The notes under the pieces are model-generated. The model was not told the DNA's origin. It worked only from the letters and a program-made list of their open reading frames with translations, and made no database searches. Of a DNA stretch of 64,000 nt, positions 49,470 through 61,600 are shown one piece after another. Source of the DNA: Casuarius casuarius (lineage: Eukaryota > Chordata > Aves > Casuariiformes > Casuariidae); contig PTFA01000277.1 of the NCBI GenBank assembly GCA_003342895.1, forward strand, positions 124,001 through 188,000, given 5' to 3'. How positions within the stretch are numbered: the first letter of the stretch is position 1; every line of letters begins with the position of its first letter. Position numbers and translations under genes: made by a program.

Positions 49470-49664
49470 TTAATGAAATGATCTGTTAAAATTCTGTCCC
49501 TGGTTTCCGTTCTTAAATCTGTTGTTCCTCCTGAAGCCGCTCTCCCCTTGTCTGCCATTTCCAAACCTGGAGAATCCTTGGCCTGCCTCGTGCGGGTACT
49601 CTTCCAGCTCAGGCAATTCCTTCGCTACAGACAGTTGCCAGCGCCTGGTGTTCTGCCACTGTTC
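49470..49664 (-). CDS. DDX21: DDX21 exon 15 (C-terminal tail, stop)
   Basis: Acceptor CGTGTTTCAG, then [20 protein letters not shown] and a Gly/Asn/Arg/Phe-rich tail ending NRSFH, TAA (49470-49472). The tail has [11 protein letters not shown] and [17 protein letters not shown] but no FRGQR repeat. Confidence 0.93.
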   Translation of the reverse strand, partial: EQWQNTRRWQLSVAKELPELEEYPHEAGQGFSRFGNGRQGESGFRRNNRFKNGNQGQNFNRSFH

Positions 49665-52600
49665 CTGAAACACGAGCAATGTAACAGACCCATGAGCCTG
49701 CAGGCGCAAACGTGCAGCTGTGCCCAAGCTACCCTACGCTGTTAAAGGCAAAGGCACTTCCAGACAAATCCCACCCTCGCCAAAATAGCTCAGCAGATCC
49801 CTCAGGGAGCCGAGTATCAACCAGTCTTCAAAAAAACTCAGTTTGATGATCTAGCCTTTGTCACAGGCCTGCAAAGGGACAAGACAGAGTAAAGACCACA
49901 GAGAATTGGCTAACTGCTGCTATTCTCAAATCCACTAGGCAAGGTCAAAACCCAGCGAGGCCAAAGTATGCAGGATTTTCTTTAAGAAAAATCAGGTAAT
50001 AGGAGGAGAACTAAAAGCACGAAGCCAGGCAGGACAGGTATTTTGTAAAGACTCCGCTGGTATTTCTATGCAGTCTCCTTCTTCCTAAACTGGCCTATGA
50101 CAATGTAATCACCATATATTCAACTAATGTATCACCCCCCAAAAGGTTCCAAAAGCAAATTCTGACATACCTGTATGTGACTCAGTTCATCAACAGGGAT
50201 ATCGAAGCACACACCCTATACATAAAAAAGACAGGCATTTGTTTTCCAAAAATCTATCTAATAACAGAGAGACAAAATCAAGACTCCAGACAGGCAGCAC
50301 CTGAAAAACTGCTCATAAATGCTAGGGATAGAAACCAGAAGCAGCAGAATGCATGCTCTTTTGGGGGAAGCTTCTCGCAAGCTGCAGAAAGAGCAGTTAA
50401 AACTCTAAAGCTCATGACAAAGCGCAGACCCAGATGCTCTGTGCTGACGGCAGCGTTGCCTGCAGTCAGCCTGCCTGTTCAAAGGTAAGACAGGCTTCTC
50501 CAGCAGCACGTGTTCTCTGCAAGCACGTTTGCATAGGACACACGCATCAGACATGTCAAGAGCCAGGCTGACAATAAAGCGAATACTGCACGGATCAGTC
50601 ACAGCTCTACTTTACTGATGTCCTTCCAACGCAACGGTAGGTAGTGCTACCGTGAGTTTACAATGAAAGAATAAAGGTTCCAACAACCACTTCTACTATA
50701 CACATTATTCTGATGTGCATCATTTAGGAGCAATGTCTTCATTCAAGCAGATGTCTTAACACTCGACTAGCTTTAACACCTTTTTGTATAGTGTAAAAAT
50801 AGCAGTTTGAAGGGGTGTCATGTGATACATTAGCATTTTATGTAATGGAGAAATGAGATGGAGTAGGGATGGAGTGAGACAGTAACATTTCCACACTGGT
50901 ACTTCAGAACTCTCATCTCAGTCACTGCATAAAGCGACCATGTACACGCACAGACAGAGACAGAGACATCCCTCCTTCCCCACGGTTATGCCATCTTACC
51001 ATCTTCCCCTTGAGGAAACGGATTGTGGATACTTTAGCATCTACTTCCTCGCCAAGCTGTTCTTTTAGTGCTCGCCAGGCATAGCTCATGGTACGCATCT
51101 CTATTGAGCACTGTAACACCATCGTCACAAAGCCCTTAAAGGAGCAAAAAACAGAAATACTAAAAAACTAAACTTGGTTGAACAGTCTGTAACCCATTAA
51201 CCATTATGAACTATGTAATAATTTACAATTGTAATGCAGTACTTAATCCTAAAGAATCAGCTTCCCAGGAGTGAGGCAACTAAAAGCCTCCAAAGAAGCT
51301 GAAGGTATCCATCCAACCTAAGAATGCCCATCAATATAAAGGCCAATAGCATTTCTGTATTTTAGCCAGAAGCAGAGTTCAGTACATTAAGAAAGTAACA
51401 GGTGCAAAAAAAGGAAATTAAACTGATATGAGGAAGGACAGTCCAATCACCATAGTGTTTCCAAAACTGTTACCACACAGAAAAAGGAAGAGTAGTACTT
51501 TTCCTTTAATCGAGATGTCTTTAAAGTCAAATAATCACACGCTAGGCTTACTTGAAACATGCAGAAATAAAGATGCTTCCTGGGAAGCAAACTACAACAA
51601 CAGCAAGAACCAAAGTATCAGCTTGGGAAATTTCACTGAGGCCTCTTAGAGCAAAGTCTTCTCTCATCTACATCTTTGGAGCAATTCTTTTAACACTCAC
51701 TGTAAGACAATTTACCAACTGATTTCAAGTGTATTTGTTTCCTACAAAATGCCAGTAAGATCTCCATTTCAGTGAAGGAGCCAGACACAAACTGGAAGTT
51801 GGAGACAACAGCTACTTGGAAACCCCAGGACAAGAGCCACACTTGGACTGGACTCAAGCCATTCATTTATCCATTCTTGTGAACACAGATAAAATGTTGT
51901 TTACCGCAGTTGAGTTGAGTAAGGAGCGCTGCTGAATGGAAGATGCGCCAGAAATATGAGCTAGAGCTGCAGCCAGGGCATCAATCGCCCCTTTTTCCTC
52001 TATTAGCTCTTGAGCTGACTGTCTGAAGTAGTCTACTGCCGAAGGAGGAACGGAATCCAAAAACCTAAATGTTGAAAACAAAGGCTTGAGATCAGCATGC
52101 CAAAGGTCAGTGTGCAGTGCAATCATGTACAAGACATGACAAACATTTCAGACAATTTTCAAGACTATTTACCTCTAAAAACCTTGGATGTAACGTTACC
52201 ACTCCAATTACCACTTATCTAACTCAACACTTTCAAGAATGATGAATACCCACTTACTTTGATCATTAAGCCAGGCCTCAAAAACGTGTGCAAAACTGAG
52301 GACACATGAGACGTTTGAGAGCTTTGATAACAACATTCAAGGGGGGGATCTAAAATACCAGCATTTTTAAGGCCATGCCCAAGGTTCCACAAAAAGTTGT
52401 CAGCAGGTCTGAGAATCCCTTGCTTTTACTTCACAAGGAAGCAAAGTAAACCACTACAATGCCACTACAGGCTGAGGCAAGGCATTTCTTGCTCTCAGTA
52501 AAGACTGATTAAATTGGTTATTTCTGGAAGAGGGAATGAGAACAAGCTGGAAAACCGAGAACAGTTTTCTGTTTTCCAGCAGCTCTCGGATGCTATCTTT

Positions 52601-55600
52601 GGTATACCATCACCTCCCACCACTTCCACATACAGTATGGGGTGAACCCAACACCAAGCCCATGATCATCTTCAACTGGCCAAATTTGCAATGACTAGAG
52701 CTTGAGATCTCTGTCAATGCCATTTCTACCAATCGGGCAGAAAATATAAATAGAGCTGTACGGAGCAAAAAAGGAGAACACCCTTGACAATAGAATCATA
52801 CCAAAAAAGCACAGGATGGGGCTACACACACTCGCTAGTGTAGTGCAACTCCTCATTACACTAAACATCACTCTTTAAGCACTGCCACTGTATCATCTGA
52901 GAGGAAGAGATCAGTTTCTCCACATGACAGCAATTTCCTATTCTGCTACTGATAACTCATTTCTTCTGTTGTAAACAGAGGTTTATTTTTAGCAAGAATT
53001 TAGAAAACACTATGTTCTGTGAAAAGGGTTCAAGAATGCACAGGTTTATTGCTATTATCTTATGAAAATTAATCAGTGTCTACATGTGAAGCAACTGACT
53101 TTTACAACACAGGCAAAGACATGCTTGCCTACAGGTCCGATCCCTTAAAACTGCATTAACAACGCTGCTGGTAAGAGCTCTAGACAACTTTTAAGAAACT
53201 TACTTTTTGGCATCATTACTTGAAGCTTTAATTATCTCTGTGGCAGAAGGAACACCTATACGCTTAAACGTAATCCCCTGAAATAAAAACAAACAAACGG
53301 ATTAAGGTATTTTCAGCACTCTACAACTCAACCCTACCTGAGCAACATTTCTAAGACCTCTATTCACTTGGTGTTTAGTGGAACACCATCAGTCTTTATC
53401 TAAATGAAGTTAGTTTTAAGCTAGAATAAAGCTTTTTTTTTTTTTTTTTTTTTTTTTTTAGTTCCTGCCTTTGTTAATCTGGAACTACTTTGTATCAATT
53501 AAAGTGCAGATTGTAATGAAAGGCATGGTCTCTTCCCTACGTTTCTGTGACCATCTCTGTGCTGATGCTAACAGAGTAGTGCCATCACAGGAAAACTCAT
53601 GATCAGTCAGAATGGGTTGATACAAAAAGCATTTGTAAATGCTTACTAAAAATCAACACTTTCAGCCTGTCCATTTCCATACTGGACTCGTGGAGCTACA
53701 AGCAGCCCACAGGTGCAAATTCTAAGACTGCAGGAGCGAAATAATTTAATTAAACATAGGTCTAAGGTAGAACTCACCGCTTTGTGCTCCACCTGTCTCA
53801 GCAGGTCTTCTTCTCTTCTCTGATAGAAACAAATACAGATCCCAGTCCGGCCAGCTCGACCCGTGCGTCCAGAACGATGGATGTAGGAATCAACATCCTT
53901 CAGAAATTCAGATTAACGCAACAAAGTCTTATGTCAGTTAACACTGTTGATATTTACACATTGTAAGAGAGAGAAAATACAACCTAAATTCTAATTTAGA
54001 AGTATAAAAAGTGATACATAAGGTTTCTATACCCAAACTTGTTACTACAAACACACCACTGGAGATACGCTGTCTAGAGTTTAACAAATACTATTGATAN
54101 ACATTTTTGGAAGTGAAAAGATCCACTGAAGTTTCAAAAGAAGAAAAAGGCCACAGGAGTATTTTAGAACTGTTACGAAATTCAGTCTAAGCAACGTTCA
54201 GAAGGGATTCAGAAATACTGAAAGGATGTCAAAGCTCTCTTAAGACTTTTCAGAGTAATGGAAAATAATCACTTTTACTTTAATCAGAGTTCAATATTTA
54301 AGAGCTTAACTGGAAAATTCTAGACATGCATTTACAGAAAATCCACTTCATTAGTAAATCAGAACATAATGTCAGTGAAACAAAGCAATAACCCATTGTT
54401 CTGCCACAAGCAAATAAATGACAATTTCAGTTTCCCTTGGTGACTTACTTTTGGTGGTGAACACTGTACAACAAGGTCAACTTCAGGAATATCCAAACCG
54501 CGGGCAGCTACATTTGTTGCAATAAGAACTTCGAATGCACCATTTCTAAAGCCTTTTAATGTGATTTCTCTCTGTTTCTGTGGAATGTCACCATGCAATG
54601 ACTGGGCATCCTGTCAATGAAACAAACCATTAAGATGCCATTTAACAAGAGAGTTTAATTCCAAAAGTGGGAAAATTTGGTGGTAAAACCCAAAACATTT
54701 TGCAACTAATAATACTCATGCAGAGGATACCAAATGAATGCAGAACATCCTACTTTGGGGTCTGATCCTTTTCTGGGCCAAGAATACAAAGCAGTAGTGG
54801 TTTTATTGTGATGCTATTATTTGTACTATAACAGCAGCAGACTGCACAATTTGCAGACACCCATGCTGACAGTGGCCTGCTTTAGCTTTCACTTCCACTG
54901 TAACGACTGGAAGTAACTTTACTTAAGCAATGCTTAAAGACAACTAACAAGAGACTTTGCTCCCTTCCCTGAAAAGCTTCACAGAAGCTGAAGCGAGGTT
55001 TTCAGGGCACAGCCAGACACTATAGCTGAGCTGAACTACATCTATTTTTTATGGGACAAGAGGCAGAGCTCAAGTATTTGACAAGCAAAAAAGGCAGTGG
55101 CAAGCTGAGAATTCAAACAAATAACACACTAAAGCAGAACTTACTAGCACAACAGAGTAAACACTACATGCTGACACAAGAACACAAAGTCATTACTGGA
55201 TTTAGTGCAGAAGCGGCAGGACAAATAAAGATAGTTCCTGTAAAATTTTAATGCGGATGGTATGTGACATTTATCAAATACTGAGCAAGATGTGCATTCA
55301 CACCACTGCTCTTTTTCCATAATTTGGTACTTAGTATCAAACATGTTTTTTTGGTTGCTTTGTTGTCAGATTTTTTTTTTTTTTTTAGAAGAGCGATATT
55401 CAAGTAAGTACAGAGAACCTATGCAGTGTATCACACGAGGACTGAACAAACTATTAAGTATCTTTCCAAGGGCAACATGACATTCGGTTCTACCGTATTA
55501 GGTGGGTTATCCTGAATACTGACTGTTCGAAGGATAAATGCTGCCAAGAGACAGGAATCCAAAGAGCACACTAATATGAAATGAAATACGCGCATCATAC

Positions 55601-58600
55601 TAGTTTCAGTTTCTTAACAGTATTATTTTTTTTCTGGTTGTTCAGTATAAGCTGCGTATTTTCCTTTGATCCTGTTCTGCATTTTTAAAGCCAAAGAAGT
55701 AATCACAATCACAGTCAAGAGTGCATTTTAATTGCAAAACTCTACTTTTAGGCACAGCTTTCAGAAGCCTTAGTTAAAAGAATAAGTAAAAAAGACGACA
55801 GACAGACGAACAACTTCATCCATGTGGCTGCAACCTCCGACTTCTTTCAGGACATTCAAACCTGAATACCCACAACTGCAGCTCTCCATTCAGACCCCAG
55901 TACCTGTTTGAGCGAAGCATTCAAAGCCAGTTCATTTGCCTCTTTTTTGGTCTCACAAAAGACAATGGTCCTCCCGTGGCTGCCGCTGTAGACTTGAATG
56001 ATATCCCCAAGAACTGCTGCTCTCTGAGACCAGCGACACTGTATGGCCAAGTGCTGTTTGGGAAAGAAAGAAAGAAAAACTTCTATGTTAAATTTAAGCC
56101 ATGCACAGGACAGAAACTAATGTCAGGTCTTGGGGTGGGGAACAGCTGTAAAATATATCTAAAAACTTTAATTGCAAACTACTGCCCTAGGTGAAAGCTT
56201 TTCTTTAAAAATTCATCTGTCGATCAAAAGAAAAAACACCACATCCACATTTGCAAAGTTAGATGCAGAAGCCCTGTCACTCAGACCATATCCTCTCAGG
56301 ACCTGCACTGCTTTACAGTAGAATCACTCACTTCCACAGTTGTGGCAGTCCTTTGAGTCTTCTTTCCAACCAGGTCAATTTGTTCATATTCATCTTTCAT
56401 GTATTTTTTCGCTACATCATATACCCAACGTGGACAAGTTGCAGAAAACAGCAGCGTCTGGGGGTTGTCCTCAGAACCTGGAATAAAAGGCCATCACTAT
56501 CAATCACCGCCGACTGCAGCAAGAAAACTTGGAAGTAACAGAAACATTTTCACCATCCTTTACACACCAAAACCAAGACTAACAGTAATTTGAACCGGAC
56601 CAAGCTGAATCCTTTGCCCTGCCTGAAGAGAAATGCAAGATACGTTTCTAGATCTTTAGCTAAATAAGCTCTGGATCGTGCCCGAAATCCTTTTACATAC
56701 CTGAGAGGACTCTGGCTCAACCTCTCCATGCTGTGTTCTAACGCTAACTAGTAGCTGTGAATTGTGCAGCTCCACGCAAAAGAAAAAGGCAGGCTGAAAA
56801 GTATTCTTTCCAAATCCTGGGGAAGAATTAAAAAATACAAGGGACTACTCTACCTTTGACCCTCTGTCCTTTCTTCATTTTCATCCTACAGACAGAAATT
56901 CTCTAACAAAAATGGGAATCTTGAAAGAATCCTGACTGGTTTATCACTTTTTATAGCATGAGCACAGCATACTTAATTTTAGAGCGTTACACGGAGATGA
57001 TGTACAACCCCAGGTAAGAATAGTTTAATAAACAGTACATTTTTTAAAAAAAGTAGCCTACTTCCACAGCTCCTCAGGGTCAAACAGAAACATATATTGC
57101 AAAAGAGAGATCGCTTTTTATTCCCTAGCATTTATTTTCCAGTTATGAAGAAAACAGAACTTTGAAGACTGAATATTATAACTCTTCCAAAACCTATGCA
57201 GATTTCATTTTTTAGTAGAATATCTACACTTTTTGGCTGTTCAAAGACCAGCTCTGCAGAAACATGGAAAACATAAGTCACTAAGTAATGATGTAAGTGG
57301 CTGTACTAGGTCAAACAGAAGGTCCATCAAGCTCATATCCATACTCATACTCATCTTTCTAACAGTGCTCAAATGCATTTAAGATGTGGAGAAACCACCA
57401 GCCACCAGCTTTTTGTGGCTTAGGGACTTCCAGAGCCAGAAGTGATGCCTTTGCTTTTAGCGGTCCTTGATATTTCTACTTCCATTAATTCCTCAAGTCA
57501 CTTTTTGAAACTTTTGGCATTAGTACAACGTGAAAGGAATTTCACAACATTATGAGAATAACAACCTTCTTCTGCTCTACACTTCCTACCTGGTGGCTTC
57601 ACTGAATGCCCATTACATCAGAAAAGAGCAAATATTTCCTAGTCATCCTCTTTGTGTGAATGCGAGTGTACAGACTCATGGTATCCCTAATCGGACTCCC
57701 AGTCACCTCTTCCAGGAGGAAGAACAAGAACATTAGGGGGTTGGTTGTTTAATTTTTTCCTTCCAGAGATGCCATTCCAGCCCTTTGTCCGTCTGTCACC
57801 TTCCTCTCAACCTTCTCCCGTCCTAAATTTACCCTTTTCTGAGGTTGGATACCAGCACTGCACAAAGGACTCAAGTGGGATGCACCAGCAGTTTTCAGAG
57901 TGGCATAATTATGTTTGCTACATTGTCCCCTATTCCTTTCCTGATGCCAGAATTTACCTTTTTTATAAGCAAATCCTAAGATTTCTTCTACTTGTTCAGC
58001 AAATCCCATGTCCAACATGTGATCAACTTCATCCAAAACAACATGCTTTACAGTAGAAAGATCCAGCTTGCTATTTTGAATGTGGTCTTTGATCCGTCCT
58101 GGTGTTCCCACTAAAACATCAATGCCACTTTTGAGGAGATCAACTGGAAGAGAGAAAGACAAGGACCATGTCAGTATGCTAAGAGACAAGGTTGGTAAAA
58201 GCTCCCAGTACAGAGTAACGCTTCTAATTTTAAAACAAAAAAGTTATTGTCCTTCACTTTCACCTCTAAATAAAGGACTAAGTCCAGTTTGGGTAACAAG
58301 CAAGTCCAGCGGTGGTCCAAATTATTCTGTCAGGAATATTAGCTAAACTACAAGCAAGGACACTGCAAGATACTTCAAAATCCAAGCAGCAATCAGCTGG
58401 CATTAGAAAACTCCAGAGCTTTATCACAGAAAAAAAGTTTCAGGTTTCCAGCTAAATTCTTTCTTTTTCACGTCTACCTGTAGACATAGAAAGACACACA
58501 CACACAGAGTTCTCTTTTCCCTGGATAGTCATCCAGTCTTAGTATATGTTCACTCACAAAACACATCCATTAAAAAAAAAAAAAAATTCCCCCCCCAACA

Positions 58601-61600
58601 GAGGGAATAAAAGCCAGCTTCATTCATGGAATGCGTTTGGAGAAATGTCAGCTCAGACCCAGTAGTAACTCCTTAGGATTTACTTACACTGTGCTTTGTA
58701 CGGTGTTCCTCCATAGAAGCAAGCCACTGACAGTTTCCTTGTGAGATTCTGGAAATCTCTGGCTACCTGAATGGCCAGTTCCCTGGTTGGAACAAGAACC
58801 AGCACCTGGAGAGAGTGAGAAGAGACAGAAATACAGCTGTGCTCACGAGAGGGAGGGAGGGGGAGAGGGTTTACTTCGTGTCAAACAGGGGAGCAGTGCT
58901 GCAGAACTACCCTGGGTTTTTGCCTGTCCCTTTCAATTCTTATCAGTTTGTAGTCCCATTTTATACACTGGTTGCAGAGGGACTCAAGCAGCCCCCCCAT
59001 CCCAGTAACACTTCCCACCACCTGGAACCTGCACATCACAGCCCCATAGCTAGTGAGAGCAAACAGAACAGCGTTGCAGATAAGTAAGATGCAGAACAGA
59101 GATGGATTTTCTTAACTGTAATGCCAGATAAAATAGAAGCTTCAATAACGCTACTAAGGACAATGAAGGTGCATTTCCGCATTAAAGAACAGGAAGAATC
59201 ACTAAATAGTTTGGAGTAGCAAGATCTGAGAGGATATACAGCATGAAGTACTCTAGCCATGCATCCTCCTTCTCCACCTACCTGCCCTCCTCCAATATAT
59301 TTCCTTCCCCTTCCTCCCCCCGCCATTCTCTTCCAAGAACAAAATGATAAAATTAACAGCTGTCTTGTTTCCTAGTAATCTTTCAGACATTACTATTAAC
59401 TTCAGAGACAACATAACTTTAAAAATAAGATAGAAGGATGGAACAGGGAACAAAACTGCAAAACTGCAGACGTAAAACAGTGTGCCAGTACAATGACAAA
59501 TATACACACTTCNGTGGTGTAAGAATCTGGTATCTGATCATCAGTTTGATCTCATACTTTGGTCAAAATGTAAACACCACTTGCATCCACTAAGTTGAGG
59601 CATTCAGGCATGGTGGCGGAGGGCAAAAAACCCCAAATCAAAGCCTCCACCACCATTCCATCACCATGAAATTTGTAGTCTCAGTTCACTGTGGTTGCTT
59701 CTGTCAAGTCCAGCTGACTCAACCACTCCATGACAGGAGGCAGGAGATCAAAACCAGAAGTCACACGCTAACTTCCTGCAGACACCAGTCTGAACATCTG
59801 CCAGCTACTACTGCAGCACCCTGGTCATTCTCCTAAATGTGGTCAGGAGTAACCCTACCTGTGAAACTTGTTATCACTGGGATGTTGCAAAACCTTCATA
59901 ACATTGTAGCTCCTGATCTGGGGGAAAGTGTTCAGCACTACAAACAGCAATAAAGGGGAAAGAAGTCCCAAGCCAAAGTCCCTAATGCAATTATAAAAGC
60001 ACTTTTGAAAACCACCATATTCAAAGGTCTTGTTGTTAACCCTTAAGTGGATAAGTTACTTTTGGTGCACGGCCTCTTCTCCCATCATGTGAGATGCTCT
60101 GAAGTTTTTCAACCAGTGGAATAGCAAAAGAAAAGGTTTTCCCGGTTCCTGTTCGAGCTTGAGCAATCAGGTCTTTGCCGTCGTATATGGGCTGAAAAGT
60201 CTTCACTTGCACAGGGAACAGGTATTTTACACCTCGAGCTGCAAGACAATCCAGAAAGCTTTCATGAAAGGGTGCTAAATCCTCTGCAAGCTAAACAAAT
60301 AAAAGCTCTTATATATAACTAGCGCAAATATGTGAGGCGCATCATGTCAAATCCTGTACAGGACGGCAGGTGCAAGTTAGAAAAAAATACTTTCTGATCT
60401 ACAGTAGGAGTGAAAACAAACCGATGAGTATTCCCCCTAAACACACAACTGAGTATTCACGATGAAATACAGCCTTCCCTCCCCCACCCAAAGCTTGGCA
60501 TAAAACAGAAGAGAATAAAGTTTTTTTTCTGAAACAACTCAAGACTGTTATAGTTTCGTTTTGGGGGCAGGGAGCAGGTCAGCGTGTTTAAGACATTTTA
60601 AAACTTAGAAAAGAGAGATTTTGCACAATGCAAGCAAAATAATCCATCCAAGTAAAACTTCTGAACAAGAAAAATGTAAAGCAACATGCAGAATTTTGTT
60701 CTAGGAATGAGAATTGTACAGCTTCCCAGTATATAGAGCAATGAAAACTCTACAGTGGCTACTTTCACAAACAAAACTATTCTAGAAGAGATATGAAAAT
60801 ATATAGAAGTATGAGAATAATCAGAGACAACCTGCTCACAAGAGACAAATAATCCTCATATGTGAAACACTTCATATATGAAACACTTATTTAAGAAGGG
60901 ATATTGTAGAGGATATGGGAATAAAAGCAAACACACGCGAGGATATGGGAATAAAAGCAAACACACGCGGTAACTAAAACGATGCTGATGAGAAGAGTCT
61001 CTCTCTAGAATGCATCTATAGAAATAACTATGTCACAGAAGAATAAACTCTACCTGGAAGTGATGGCACTAGAAATTGAACAAGAAACTTTGCTCCTACT
61101 AATAACAGCAGTTCTTTGAACCACTTGTCTGCATATTCTTACCCCATAATAAATGCAAGATAATTTAGGGCAATTTACCCTTAGCTTCACTCTGCTTGTA
61201 CAGTTAACAGCGCAGTTCCGGACAAGTATCTCTATAAATTTCTTTTGCTACACTAACTTACCTTTGAGAAGGTTGATGGTGTTTTGGGAAAGAGGAAAAT
61301 TGGAGAAGGCGCCTTCTCTTGCTTCTTCTGTCAGCTCCTAACAGGATAAAACAAAACAACTTATTAGCCGTGAAAGATCACACAGCTTACCCTACGTAGC
61401 TACACTCGGTACCAGCAGAAGCACAGCTGTGCATTTGCTCCATCACCACTTTCGCCAGCTATCTCCTTTCTATTTCAAGAAAAAAGAAACCTTTACTGTG
61501 CAAGCACTTCACAAACAAAAACGTGTCATAGCACAAGCAGGCAACTTTAATCCAGCAGCTTTGTTTTAGAGGACAAAACCCAGGGACACAGGCTGCACCG

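Noticed and set aside
57958..58143. DEVD instead of DEAD as evidence of a defective helicase
   Set aside because: DEVD is the normal motif II in DDX21 and DDX50.
60239..60292. Longer DDX21 exon 4 using the acceptor GTTTAG at about 60290
   Set aside because: The extra sequence puts a TGA in frame and the nearer CTTGCAG acceptor fits the protein family.
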